64,000 nucleotides of DNA from Agrococcus casei LMG 22410 (lineage in GTDB: Bacteria; Actinomycetota; Actinomycetes; Actinomycetales; Microbacteriaceae), in the NCBI RefSeq assembly GCF_900163565.1, contig NZ_FUHU01000035.1:1-64000 (forward strand), read 5' to 3'. Below the pieces are notes generated by a model, which worked only from the letters and a program-made list of their open reading frames with translations, was not told the DNA's origin and did no database searches. A program made the position numbers and the translations under genes. Position 1 is the first letter of the stretch, and each line of letters begins with the position of its first letter. Positions 28,573 to 37,675 of this stretch are shown here, in pieces.

Positions 28573-31500
28573 TCACTTTCCTTCTCCTGCGGTCTGCAGC
28601 ATCGGGCGCTGCTCGCTGTCGTTCCACTGCCAGATGCTGTCGAAGTCCCACCCGAGGCCGTCACTCCAGGTCGCCTGGTCCTGTGCCTCTGCGGCGGCCT
28701 TCGCCTCGCCGTTGATCGATTCGGGGCCCTCTTCATCCAGCGACTGCCCGGTCATCACGGTCGTGTCGACCGCGTAGTTGTTCTCGAGTGTGGCGTTCTC
28801 CGTGCCGAGCTCGCGGGCGACGACGCGGTGTGCATAGCTGCTGGCGGTCACCGACGAGTTCAGCGCGAACACTCCGCGGATCGTCGTGCCCTCATACGAG
28901 TAGCCCGAGATGCCGCCTGCGTTCATGTTGCCCTCGACTTCGACAGCTCCGGTTGCGTAGACGCGCTCGGTGATGCTGCCGCGACCGGTGATGCCCGCCA
29001 CTCCGCCTGCCTGACGCCCGGCGTTCGCCGTCACGTCTGCCAGCGAGTACGAGTCGCGGATCTCGCCGTTCAGGTACCCGACCACACCGCCGACGGTCGT
29101 CGGTCCTGTGATCTGACCCGAGGTCCAGACCCGCTCAACGAGACCATCGACATTGTCTGCGAGCAGACCGACGTTCTTGGTCGTTGTCGTCACGCTCGCG
29201 TCGGCCAGGCCGAGGTCGCGCACGGTTCCGACAACGTTCTTGAAGAGCCCGCCATCGACCGACGAGTAGCCCGTCAGCTGGTGGCCGGCGCCGTCGAAGA
29301 CTCCCGTGAATCCGCTGGGCGCGAGCTGCGCGGCCGTGACGCCAGTCAGGTCGATCGAGCCTGCGAGGCGGTACGACTCGGCCGAGAACTCGGTCACCTG
29401 CTGCAGGTCGTCAGCGGTCTCGATCAGGTAGAAGCCGTCGGCGTCCTGCTCGAGGTCGGGCTGCGGCTCGGGTGGCAGCGGCGGCTCGGGCTCGCCCGTG
29501 TAGTCCTCGGATGCGGTGAGCAGCGTCGGGCGCTGAGCGTCAGAGTTCCACTCCCACACCGTGTCGAAGTCAAATCCGAGCTGCCCGGTGTAGAACGACG
29601 TGTCACGTGCCTGGTGAGCCGTTGCGGTCGCGCCCATCCAGTTGGTCGCTGCCGGCGCATCCGTGTTCGACACGACGCTCGCCTCGAGCGTCTCGACAGC
29701 CCAGAGGTTGTCGAGCGTCGCCGTGTTGCCCGAGAGCACGCGGCCGAGCACGCGGTGGGCGTACGAGGATGCCGTCACCTTGTCGCCCAGCGCGATCACG
29801 CTGTCGATGACGGTGCCCGTGTAGGCGTAGCCGACGACGCCGCCGATGTTGCGGGTTCCGGCTGTGACGTCGCCCGTGGCGTAGACCGTGCTGGTCTCAG
29901 AGCCAGCAAGCGCAACACCCACGGCACCGCCTGCTTCAGTCGTGCGTGTGTGCACGTCTGCAGTCGAGTATCCGTCTGTGAGTGTGCCGCCCAGGTCGCC
30001 GAACAGGCCGCCGACTCGGCTCTGGCCCTCGATCGACCCGGTCGAGTAGACCCGCTCGTTCACACCGTGGCTGGCGTTGGCGATCAGGCCCACGGTCGCG
30101 CGGTCTGCGACCACGTTCGCGTCGACGACGCCGAGGTCGCGGATCTCGCCGAGCGACATCGCGATCAGGCCGCCCTGCGTCGAGGTCAGGCCCGAGATGC
30201 TGTGGCCTGCGCCGTCGAGCACACCCTGGAACGGCGTGTAGAGCGCCAGCGGCGACCAGTCGGCGATCGACGAGAGGTCGATGTCGGCTGTCAGCACGAA
30301 CTTCTCGGTCGGGAACGCGTCGATCAGCTGCAGGTCGTCGGCAGTCGCGAGCTCGTAGAACCCGTGCTCGTTCTGCTCGGCGTCGGGCTTCTGCTCGGTG
30401 ACGTTCTCTGCGGTCTGCTGCAGCACGGGGCGCTCGAGTTCGGCGTCCCAGGCCCAGACCGACTCGAAGTCCCAGCCCAGCTGGTCGCTGTAGGTCACCT
30501 GCTGCGCAGCCGCCTCTGCAGTGACCACGTGGCCCTTCAGGTTGTCGGCTGCGGGTGCGTCGGCGAGTGACTCAACAGCGATGTAGCTGCTGTCGACCGC
30601 CATGTTGTTGGTGAGGTCTGCGACGTTGCCCGCGAGCACTCGGCCGACGACCGCGTGTGCGTACTGCGGCGCCATGACGGTCGCGTTGAGCGACATGACG
30701 TTCTCGACCCGGGTCTCGGTGTAGCCGTAGCCGACCACGCCTCCGACGTTGCGCGCTGCCGCGCTGACGTTGCCCGTCGAGTAGACGTTCGCGGTGGTCG
30801 AGCCGGTGAGGCCGACGCCGACGACGCCGCCCGCTTCGGTCTTGGTCGAGTGCACGTTCGCAAGCGAGTACGAATCCTGCACGACGCCTTCGGAGTCACC
30901 GACGATGCCGCCGATGCGTCCGTTGCCCGAGATGTTTCCGGCCGTCCAGACCCGCTCGATGAGGCCCGTGTTGTAGTCGACGAGGATGCCGGCGGTTCCG
31001 CCGGTCGCTGCCACGTCGCCCACCGAGACTCCCACGTTGCGAATCTCGCCCTCGTTGGCCACGAACAGGCCTGCGCCCGTTGCGTCCTCTGCAGGTGCGT
31101 AGCCGGTGATCGTGTGGCCCTGGCCGTCGAAGACGCCCGAGAACGGCACGGTGTCGCCGAGCTGCTCGCGCGGGCTGCCGTCGAGCTCGAGGTCGTTCAT
31201 GAGCGCGAAGTGGCCGGCGGGGTCGATCTTCATCGTCTCGAAGTCGGCCCACGAGGTGATCTCGTAGGGGTCCTCGGCGGTTCCGTCGCCGGCGACCGCA
31301 GTGCGAAGCTGCTCGGCCTCCTGCAGCGGCACGCCGCTCGCGAGCGAGTCCCACAGGAACACGCGCAGCGTCATGTCTGACTCGACCGTCATCGGCTCGT
31401 CGAACGCGAGGAACTGCTCGCCGCCCGAGTGATCGAGCTCGACGTCGAGTGCGCGCGACTCGAGCACCTGCGTGCCTGTCACGTCGTAGGTCGCGGCGAC

Positions 31501-34266
31501 AGCGGTGAGGCCGTCGCGAGCGCCTTCGTAGCTCAGGAAGCCGAGGCCGTTCAGCGCAGCGTCTTCGATGTCAGCCGAGCTCATGCGCCAGGTGCCCGCG
31601 GGCTTGGCGAGGGTGAACGCGTCGACTGTCTCGCCGTCGATCGTGTACGTGCTCATGGTGAGCCCCGCATCCGTCACCTGCAGCGCCGAGCCCATCTGGA
31701 TGTCGCGGTCTTCGACTACGTCGTCCCACCAGTACTCGGTGTTGTCGTAGAACTTGGGGCCCGACGAGCCCATCGTGACGTAGCGCACGGCCTCTGCCTG
31801 CTTCTCGGCGTCGGTGATGAGTGCGCCGTCGAGAATGTCAGAGCGCTTGTACACGTGGTCGTGACCGGCGATGTAGAGGTCGACGCCGAGCTGCTCGAGC
31901 GCTGCGCTGACCGATGCGCGACCCGAGCTCATGCCCGCGTCTGATGCGTGGCTGCCGCCGAAGTACGAGAAGTGGCCGAGCACGACCTTCCAAGTCTTGT
32001 CGGTGGCTCGCATGTCGTCGACCAGCCAGTCGAGCTGCGTCTGCAGGTCGTAGTTCGAGTTGATCACCGAGAAGTGGATGTCGCCCTCATCGAACGAGTA
32101 GTTCGACTCACCGATCTCGCTGCCGTTCTTCGGGGTGTTGAACATGCCCGAGAAGATCGCGTTGCGCTCCGGCGACAGGGGCAGGTTGAACTCCTTGTCG
32201 CCGTAGGTCTCGTGGTTGCCGACCATCGGTGCGACCCTGAGGCCGAGCTCGTCGATCACCTCTTCGCCGAGCTGGTACCAGTACTCGCCGCGGCCCGCGT
32301 TGTCGACGAAGTCGCCGACCTGCACCATCGTGGTGCCGCCGGGCTGCTGCGCCTTGACCTGCTCGAGCGTCTGGTTGAAGAGGTCGAGCTCCTCGGGCTT
32401 CTGGCTGCTCACCTGCAGGTCGCCCATGACGTACACGGGGGCGTTCTCATCGGATGCGGGGCCTGCGAACGTGCCGCGCGCATCCGTCCATGGTCCGTCG
32501 GGTGAGACGCCAAAGCGGAACTCGTACTCGGTGCCCGCCTCGAGTCCGTCGAACGTGAACTCCTGCGAGCGCAGCGGCTGGCCGGTGATCTGGTCGTAGT
32601 AGTCGGCTGCCTCGGTGCCGATGACGTTCATCTCGAACAGGTCGGCCGACGTGTTCTCGACCGTCTTCGCGCTGCCCCAGTCGACGCCGACGGGCTTCAC
32701 CTGAGCCCAGGTCTGCTCGATCTGGGGGTCGGTGAGCACGGATGCGCCGGCCGAGTCTTCGGTCGCGCCGACAGAGATCGAGGGGGTTCCGTACTGGAAG
32801 ACGCCGTTGACGTCGAGCGTGTCTGCTGCCACCTGAATGCGCCGCATCTCGGCAGACGTGCTGCCCAGCGCATCCGTCGACTTCGTGACGATGAAATGGT
32901 CGGTGTACGACGAGATCTCGAACGCGCCGTCGGTGACTGCGACCTCGCCGGCCGAGTTGTAGACGATCTGCTCGACCGAGGGGGTGACGTTGCTGTCGTC
33001 GGTCGCTGTGGCCTCGGGCAGGGCGATCGTGTCGCCGAACGCTGCGGTCTCGGCAACAGGCGCGACCGTGATCTCAGGTGCGAAGTTGGTGCCCGCGGTG
33101 GTCTCGCCGACCCAGGCGGGGGCCGAGATCAGCTCGTCGCCGTCTTCCTGGATGGCCTTGACCCAGAAGTAGTCGCCGTCAGCCGCGTCGACCGTCGTCT
33201 CGAAGTCGGTTGCGCCGGCCACGTCGAACTCGTGCACCGCCTTGCCCTCGTTCGTGTAGACGACGACCGAGCTGAGCGCCTCGCCGTCTGCGTCGGTGAG
33301 CGCGATCTTGAGGTCGAGCTCTGCCGTGTCAGCGGGCAGGATCGAGCCCATCATCTGCTCGTTCGCCTCGAACATGAGCTGCGCGTTGTCGTCGAAGCTG
33401 GCGTAGACGCTGCGGTCGCGCATTGCGTCGTAGAGGCCGTCGATCGTCTGCTCTTCAGCCCAGACGCCCGTGAGCGCCGCGTTGCCGGTGCCCCAGGTCG
33501 GGCGGTGGTCGTCGCCAGACCAGGTCGGCGCGACGTGCCAGCCGGCGTCGAGCGCTGCGACGTAGGTGTCGAAGTAGTTGACGCTCTTGTACTCGATCAG
33601 CTGCATGCTGGCGTCGGCCTGCGGCGTGAGGTGTGCAAAGCCGTCCCAGTCGCCGTGCGACGAAGCCGGGTGGTTGAACATGCCGATCGCCTCGGGGTCG
33701 AGGCCCAGGCGCGCGAAGACCGTCACCTGGTCGTACATGACGTTGCCCGTGCCCCAGACGCCGCCCGAGCCCTCGCTCTTGGCGGTGACGCGCCAGTCGG
33801 CATTGAAGATGTTCATGTGGCCCGTGTTGTTGTACCAGGTGACCTCTTCGCCGATGAGGGCCTGCATCTCGTTGGGCTGGCTGTTCCAGTCGGCGGCCTC
33901 CTGGTGCGCGAACTTCCACTCGGCCGACTCGGCGTCGCGCCAGTCGCCGATGAAGTCGTCGGTGTTGCGGATGTCGTAGGTGACGTCGTGCTCGGTGATG
34001 CCGAAGAAGTCGAGGTCGGTGTTGTTCTCGACGTGGTTGAACGCGTCGATCGGCATGAGCTGACCGTCGCTGAGTGACGTGTGCGAGTGGAACTCTGCCG
34101 TGTAGTGCTGCTTGCCGAGATGGGGCTCTGCCTGCTGGGGCTGCTGGGCCTGGTTGGGCTGCTGGGCTTGGGCGTTCACCTCCCCGCCGATGAGGAGCGC
34201 GCCGGCGACTGCTAGTGCAGTGACGGCTGCGACGGATGAGCGGATGGGTTTGCCGAGCACGCGCAC
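28573..34266 (-). CDS. secreted multidomain PHP (CehA/McbA-like) + calcineurin-like phosphoesterase + GLUG repeats
   Basis: A protein of about 1897 residues. After a signal peptide comes a PHP/CehA-McbA-type metallohydrolase: EFHSHTSLSDGQ, FGITEHD, a GHMNIF segment, MFNHP and WSGDDHR supply the metal His/Asp set. After two beta-sandwich stretches, a calcineurin-like metallophosphoesterase follows with all motifs: YVMGDLQV, VQVGDFVDNAGRGEYW, MVGNHETYG, VVLGHFSYFGG and IAGHDHVYKR. The last 900 residues are three GLUG-type beta-helix units, each ending like QLGWDFESVWAWDAELERPV. GTG 34266 is chosen for the AAAGGTC upstream and because the signal peptide follows directly. The C-terminus lacks a sortase motif. 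Substrates are unknown; extracellular phosphate or nucleotide scavenging is plausible. Confidence 0.88.
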   Translation of the reverse strand: MRVLGKPIRSSVAAVTALAVAGALLIGGEVNAQAQQPNQAQQPQQAEPHLGKQHYTAEFHSHTSLSDGQLMPIDAFNHVENNTDLDFFGITEHDVTYDIRNTDDFIGDWRDAESAEWKFAHQEAADWNSQPNEMQALIGEEVTWYNNTGHMNIFNADWRVTAKSEGSGGVWGTGNVMYDQVTVFARLGLDPEAIGMFNHPASSHGDWDGFAHLTPQADASMQLIEYKSVNYFDTYVAALDAGWHVAPTWSGDDHRPTWGTGNAALTGVWAEEQTIDGLYDAMRDRSVYASFDDNAQLMFEANEQMMGSILPADTAELDLKIALTDADGEALSSVVVYTNEGKAVHEFDVAGATDFETTVDAADGDYFWVKAIQEDGDELISAPAWVGETTAGTNFAPEITVAPVAETAAFGDTIALPEATATDDSNVTPSVEQIVYNSAGEVAVTDGAFEISSYTDHFIVTKSTDALGSTSAEMRRIQVAADTLDVNGVFQYGTPSISVGATEDSAGASVLTDPQIEQTWAQVKPVGVDWGSAKTVENTSADLFEMNVIGTEAADYYDQITGQPLRSQEFTFDGLEAGTEYEFRFGVSPDGPWTDARGTFAGPASDENAPVYVMGDLQVSSQKPEELDLFNQTLEQVKAQQPGGTTMVQVGDFVDNAGRGEYWYQLGEEVIDELGLRVAPMVGNHETYGDKEFNLPLSPERNAIFSGMFNTPKNGSEIGESNYSFDEGDIHFSVINSNYDLQTQLDWLVDDMRATDKTWKVVLGHFSYFGGSHASDAGMSSGRASVSAALEQLGVDLYIAGHDHVYKRSDILDGALITDAEKQAEAVRYVTMGSSGPKFYDNTEYWWDDVVEDRDIQMGSALQVTDAGLTMSTYTIDGETVDAFTLAKPAGTWRMSSADIEDAALNGLGFLSYEGARDGLTAVAATYDVTGTQVLESRALDVELDHSGGEQFLAFDEPMTVESDMTLRVFLWDSLASGVPLQEAEQLRTAVAGDGTAEDPYEITSWADFETMKIDPAGHFALMNDLELDGSPREQLGDTVPFSGVFDGQGHTITGYAPAEDATGAGLFVANEGEIRNVGVSVGDVAATGGTAGILVDYNTGLIERVWTAGNISGNGRIGGIVGDSEGVVQDSYSLANVHSTKTEAGGVVGVGLTGSTTANVYSTGNVSAAARNVGGVVGYGYTETRVENVMSLNATVMAPQYAHAVVGRVLAGNVADLTNNMAVDSSYIAVESLADAPAADNLKGHVVTAEAAAQQVTYSDQLGWDFESVWAWDAELERPVLQQTAENVTEQKPDAEQNEHGFYELATADDLQLIDAFPTEKFVLTADIDLSSIADWSPLALYTPFQGVLDGAGHSISGLTSTQGGLIAMSLGEIRDLGVVDANVVADRATVGLIANASHGVNERVYSTGSIEGQSRVGGLFGDLGGTLTDGYSTADVHTRTTEAGGAVGVALAGSETSTVYATGDVTAGTRNIGGVVGYAYTGTVIDSVIALGDKVTASSYAHRVLGRVLSGNTATLDNLWAVETLEASVVSNTDAPAATNWMGATATAHQARDTSFYTGQLGFDFDTVWEWNSDAQRPTLLTASEDYTGEPEPPLPPEPQPDLEQDADGFYLIETADDLQQVTEFSAESYRLAGSIDLTGVTAAQLAPSGFTGVFDGAGHQLTGYSSVDGGLFKNVVGTVRDLGLADASVTTTTKNVGLLADNVDGLVERVWTSGQITGPTTVGGVVGYLNGEIRDSYSLADVTANAGRQAGGVAGITGRGSITERVYATGAVEVEGNMNAGGISGYSYEGTTIRGVFALNSSVTASSYAHRVVARELGTENATLENNYAVDTTVMTGQSLDEEGPESINGEAKAAAEAQDQATWSDGLGWDFDSIWQWNDSEQRPMLQTAGEGK

Positions 34267-34425
34267 AGAACGACCTTTGAGTTGTAAGCCTGGGGGAACG
34301 CGTGCAAACGTAAGCACGCAAAGTGTCTTGCACGTGAACCCCGATTGAACTCAGGTCGATGTGTTTTGCTCAGCCGGACTTGTGCTTTCAGTTGCGGCTG
34401 GGTTTCAGGCTGTCAATGCCGAGGC

Positions 34426-35043
34426 TCAGGCGCCTTGCGCGTGCACCCGCACCCATTCGTGCATCACGATCGCGGCCGCTGCCGCCGCGTTGAGCGACCT
34501 CGTCGATCCGAACTGCCTGATGACGACGGCGCTGTCTGCGGCGGCGACCGCCTCGGGGCTCAGGCCCGGCCCCTCCTGCCCGAACAGCAGCACGCACGCC
34601 TCGGGCAGGGCGCGCTGTTCGACGGGCACGGCATCTGGAAGCGTGTCGACTGCCACGATCGGCAGTGCATTGTCGGATGCCCAGCTTGCAAACCCAGCAA
34701 CCGTTTCGTGGTGGTGCACATCGAGGTATCTGTCGGTCACCATTGCCCCGCGCCGGTTCCAGCGCTTGCGGCCGATGACGTGCACGCCGGCGGCGTTGAA
34801 CGCGTTTGCGGTGCGCACGATCGAGCCGATGTTGAAGTCGTGCTGCCAGTTCTCGATCGCCACGTGAAAGCCGTGCCGCTGCGTGTCGAGGTCTGCCTTG
34901 ATGGCCTCGAGCGACCAGTAGCGGTAGTGGTCGACCACGTTGCGCCTGTCGCCCGCAGCCAGCAGCTCTTCGTCGTACCGCGCATCCGCCGGCCATTCGC
35001 CCTGCCACGGGCCGACGCCGACTTCATACTCCTGCTCACTCAT
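34426..35043 (-). CDS. TrmH/SpoU family RNA 2'-O-methyltransferase
   Basis: This 205-residue SPOUT-fold enzyme methylates ribose 2'-OH in tRNA or rRNA using SAM. Motif 1 is FNIGSIVRTANAF, motif 2 is LLFGQEGPGLS, and motif 3 is IRQFGSTRSLNAAAAAAIVM, all in correct order. The start is placed at ATG 35043 (GGGGGG upstream). The frame runs 15 codons further, but those codons lie inside the repeated palindrome at 35056-35102 and encode no family sequence. Target nucleotide cannot be told from the sequence. Confidence 0.9.
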   Translation of the reverse strand: MSEQEYEVGVGPWQGEWPADARYDEELLAAGDRRNVVDHYRYWSLEAIKADLDTQRHGFHVAIENWQHDFNIGSIVRTANAFNAAGVHVIGRKRWNRRGAMVTDRYLDVHHHETVAGFASWASDNALPIVAVDTLPDAVPVEQRALPEACVLLFGQEGPGLSPEAVAAADSAVVIRQFGSTRSLNAAAAAAIVMHEWVRVHAQGA

Positions 35044-35055
35044 CCCCCCAAAATA

Positions 35056-35102
35056 GTCGAAAAACTCTGGTGTTTGACCGTCAAACACCAGAGTTTTTCG
35101 AC
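35056..35102. repeat. dispersed palindrome, class B copy 1 (terminator-like)
   Basis: Perfect 23-bp arms around a single central base, with core GTTTGACCGTCAAAC. The flanks are GTCGAAAAACTCTGG and its complement. It starts 2 bp past the stop of the acetyltransferase gene and ends 13 bp before the TrmH start, so it can terminate the upstream transcript. It differs from the other two class B copies by AAAAA/TTTTT in place of AATAA/TTATT, changed on both arms. Confidence 0.8.
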
Positions 35103-35103
35103 A

Positions 35104-35598
35104 CTAGCGGTGGGCTTCGAGTGCGTCGCCGGTGAGGCGCATGGTGTCCCAGCCGTCCATCGGGAAGGCGCCGAGCGAACGGTAGAACGCGATCGACGGC
35201 TCGTTCCACTGCAGCACGCTCCACTCGACGCGCTGGTAGCCGCGCTCGGTGGCGATCTCGGCGAGGTTCACGAGCAGCGCCTTGCCGAGGCCGCTGCCGC
35301 GCGCATCCTGTCGCACGTAGAGGTCTTCGAGGTAGATGCCGTGGGTGCCCTCCCACGTCGAGTAGTTGAGAAACCACAGCGAGAAGCCGTCGATGCGGCG
35401 GCCGCTGCCCTCTTCGGCGTCGGCGACGTGCGCGAACAGCGCCGGGTTCTCGCCAAAGAGCTGGCCGTGCAGGGTCTCGGGCGTGAGCTTCACGGCATCA
35501 GGTTCGCGCTCGTATACGGCGAGCTCGATGACGAGGTCGACGATCTCTGCGACGTCGTCGGGAGTGGCTTCACGGATGCGCGGGTGCATGCGCATCAC
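35104..35598 (-). CDS. GNAT acetyltransferase (spermidine/spermine acetyltransferase-like)
   Basis: This 164-residue GNAT N-acetyltransferase uses acetyl-CoA to modify an amine. The order IREATPDDVAEIVDLVIELA, GIYLEDLYVRQDARGSGLGK (acetyl-CoA P-loop RxxGxGK) and VEWSVLQWNEPSIAFYRSLG is characteristic of the SSAT-like branch. The start region offers GTG/ATG at 35598/35595. It follows a paralogue after 10 bp (same operon), with about half its positions recognisably shared. Substrate, perhaps a polyamine or small amine, is inferred only from family resemblance. Confidence 0.88.
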   Translation of the reverse strand: MMRMHPRIREATPDDVAEIVDLVIELAVYEREPDAVKLTPETLHGQLFGENPALFAHVADAEEGSGRRIDGFSLWFLNYSTWEGTHGIYLEDLYVRQDARGSGLGKALLVNLAEIATERGYQRVEWSVLQWNEPSIAFYRSLGAFPMDGWDTMRLTGDALEAHR

Positions 35599-35608
35599 AG
35601 TATCGCGG

Positions 35609-36154
35609 TCAGGCGGCCGCGGGTGCTGCTGGGGCCGGGCCCGCGAGTGCTGCGACAGCGGCTTTGTCGAGCTTGTAGATGTCCCAGTCGCTCATGGGGC
35701 CTGCGCCCTGCGAGACGTAGAACTGGGCGCCCGAGACGTTCGACTTCAGCACCATCCACTGGATGTGGCCGTACTGGTGCTCGTCGGCGATCACGGCGAG
35801 GTTGCGCAGCAGTGCCTTGCCGGCACCGGTGCCGCGCGACTCGGGGCGCACGTAGAGGTCTTCGAGATGCATGACCTCGCTGCCCTCCCACGGCGAGAAC
35901 GCGGCGTACCAGAGCGAGTAGCCGTTGAGGCTGTGGGGCGCGTCGGCCGGAGCCTCGACGACGCGTGCCGTGAGCGGCGATGTGCCGCTGAAGATCTGGT
36001 CGGCGAGCTGCTGCTCGGTGACCGTGACGCGGTCGCGCTCACCGTGATATTCGGCGAGGTCGCGGATCATCTCGAGCAGCTCAGGAATGTCGTCCTGGGT
36101 CGCCGCGCGGATGACGGGCTCGTGGACAGCTGACTCAGTGATGGTTCGTTGCAT
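35609..36154 (-). CDS. GNAT acetyltransferase, tandem paralogue
   Basis: This 181-residue GNAT protein has the same plan as its downstream neighbour: IRAATQDDIPELLEMIRDLA, HLEDLYVRPESRGTGAGKAL (acetyl-CoA loop) and IQWMVLKSNVSGAQFYVSQG. It carries a short Ala/Pro tail. The pair probably arose by tandem duplication and then diverged; both belong to the SSAT-like branch. It is first gene of the two-gene operon that ends at the palindrome at 35056. Confidence 0.87.
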   Translation of the reverse strand: MQRTITESAVHEPVIRAATQDDIPELLEMIRDLAEYHGERDRVTVTEQQLADQIFSGTSPLTARVVEAPADAPHSLNGYSLWYAAFSPWEGSEVMHLEDLYVRPESRGTGAGKALLRNLAVIADEHQYGHIQWMVLKSNVSGAQFYVSQGAGPMSDWDIYKLDKAAVAALAGPAPAAPAAA

Positions 36155-36279
36155 ATCAACGACGGTACACGCGTGGTTCTTGCGCCGTAACCCCTTTTGC
36201 GCTCGCTACTGGCAGATTCGCACATTTAGTGCGCCAGCCCATCCGATCGCGCAAAACCATGCTGAACTACTGTGGAGTC

Positions 36280-37053
36280 ATGCGAACCCTTGCTGACGTA
36301 GAGTGCTGGCTCACCGACATGGATGGCGTGCTCGTGCACGAGAACAAGGCCCTGCCCGGAGCCGCTGATCTGATTCAGCAGTGGCTCGACCGGGGCACCG
36401 AGTTTCTCGTGCTGACGAACAACTCGATGTTCACCCCGCGCGACCTCGCTGCGCGCCTTCGAACCTCGGGCCTCGACGTTCCCGAGGAGCGCATCTGGAC
36501 GAGCGCGAATGCGACCGCCGAGTTTCTGAAGCAGCAGAAGTCTGACGGCACGGCGTACGTGATCGGGCAGGCGGGCATTATCACGGCGCTGCACGACGCC
36601 GGGTTCACGATGACCGACAACGACCCCGAGTTCGTGGTGGTCGGCGAGACCCGCTCGTACTCGTTCGAGTCGATCACGCAGGCGATCAGGCTCATCGACC
36701 GCGGTGCGCGCTTCATCTCGACGAACCCCGATGCGACCGGGCCCTCGCCCGACGGCATCATGCCCGCGACCGGCGCGATCAACGCGCTGATCACGAAGGC
36801 GACCGGCCGCGAGCCCTACATCGTGGGCAAGCCGAACCCGATGATGTTCAGGTCGGCGCTGAACCAGATCGGCGCGCACTCTGAGGTGACGGGCATGATC
36901 GGCGACCGCATGGACACCGACATCATCGCCGGCATGGAGGCCGGACTGCACACGGTGCTGGTGACGACGGGCATCTCGACGCGTGAGTCGATTGAGAAGT
37001 ATCCGTTCAGGCCCAATGAGATTCTCGATGGGGTGTTCGAGCTCGTTGACTAA
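36280..37053 (+). CDS. HAD-IIA family phosphatase (NagD-like)
   Basis: This 257-residue haloacid-dehalogenase phosphatase of the NagD/pNPPase type acts on sugar or nucleotide phosphates. The nucleophile motif is LTDMDGVLVHEN (Asp13, Asp15). Motif II is FLVLTNNSM, the cap region carries GQAGIITALHDAGF, and GKPNPMMFRSAL and MIGDRMDTDIIAGMEAGLHT supply the Lys and acidic motifs. ATG 36280 has TGGAG upstream. It may dephosphorylate GlcNAc-6-phosphate-type or nucleotide substrates, but nothing nearby settles this. It is divergent from the acetyltransferase operon. Confidence 0.92.
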   Translation: MRTLADVECWLTDMDGVLVHENKALPGAADLIQQWLDRGTEFLVLTNNSMFTPRDLAARLRTSGLDVPEERIWTSANATAEFLKQQKSDGTAYVIGQAGIITALHDAGFTMTDNDPEFVVVGETRSYSFESITQAIRLIDRGARFISTNPDATGPSPDGIMPATGAINALITKATGREPYIVGKPNPMMFRSALNQIGAHSEVTGMIGDRMDTDIIAGMEAGLHTVLVTTGISTRESIEKYPFRPNEILDGVFELVD

Positions 37054-37111
37054 CAGGTGATGCTCGGGTGATCGGAAGGTGGCGTCGAGCCGCCGCAAGT
37101 ACCTTCTAGGC

Positions 37112-37621
37112 ATGACCCGCCGCCTGACCGCACTCGCCGCAGCTGCCGCCCTGCTGCTCACCGCATCCTCCTGCTCCACTGACCAGACCGGCCCCGGCAG
37201 CCCGCCCGTCGCCGTCGAAGTCGGGTCGACGTATGCCGAGTGGAACGAGGGCGAGTCGCCCGAGCTGTCGGATGCGCTGGCCGACTACATGGACGACCAG
37301 CCCGAGTCGCTGCTCATCGGCAGTGAGGACCAGTGGCAGGAGTGGCTGGGCGAGCTGTCGCCGCCGCTCGACGAGCAGGTGTTTCCGCATCGGCCGAACT
37401 TCAGCGAGTCGGTGATCGTCGTCGGCTCCTACTTCGACTGCTTGACCGATGCGAAGGTGCTTGCCAGCGGCGACACGGTGCTGAAGTTCGTGACGCCCAC
37501 TGAATCCGAAGCCGACGTGGTCGAGTGCGACGGTGCGCCTCGCGTGGTGCTGCTGACCCTCGTCGAGTTCGAAGAGATCGGCGTCGAGACTGCCGACGAC
37601 ATCACCCTCAACACCGACTGA
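37112..37621 (+). CDS. secreted lipoprotein of unknown function
   Basis: This 169-residue lipoprotein has a short signal peptide (MTRRLTALAAAAALLLTASS) with Cys in the lipobox ASSC. The acidic mature domain (YAEWNEGESPELSDALADYM, and SVIVVGSYFDC with a second Cys in VVECDGAP that could form a disulfide) matches no family I know. The stop TGA overlaps the first base of the class A palindrome that separates it from the convergent transporter gene. No functional clue from neighbours. Confidence 0.8.
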   Translation: MTRRLTALAAAAALLLTASSCSTDQTGPGSPPVAVEVGSTYAEWNEGESPELSDALADYMDDQPESLLIGSEDQWQEWLGELSPPLDEQVFPHRPNFSESVIVVGSYFDCLTDAKVLASGDTVLKFVTPTESEADVVECDGAPRVVLLTLVEFEEIGVETADDITLNTD

Positions 37622-37675
37622 TGTTGCGAAGAACGCACCGGTTTGACTGTCAAACCGGTGCGTTCTTCGCAACAT
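37621..37675. repeat. dispersed palindrome, class A copy 1 (bidirectional terminator-like)
   Basis: Perfect 27-bp arms around one central base, with core GTTTGACTGTCAAAC, flanked by ATGTTGCGAAGAACGCACCG and complement. It fills the gap exactly between the stop codons of the lipoprotein and the convergent ATPase gene. Compared with the other class A copies it has GAAGAAC/GTTCTTC rather than GAAAAAC/GTTTTTC, a compensated change. Confidence 0.85.

Noticed and set aside
28567-30570. 667-codon plus-strand frame opposite the GLUG repeats, with another opposite the transport ATPase at 37643-39559
   Set aside because: Both mirror the repeat or motif structure of the real minus-strand genes and show no independent motifs or ribosome sites.
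35044-35088. Fifteen extra N-terminal codons for the TrmH-type methyltransferase
   Set aside because: They are encoded by the class B palindrome and its border; the ATG at 35043 is preceded by a G-rich ribosome site and starts the family-like sequence.
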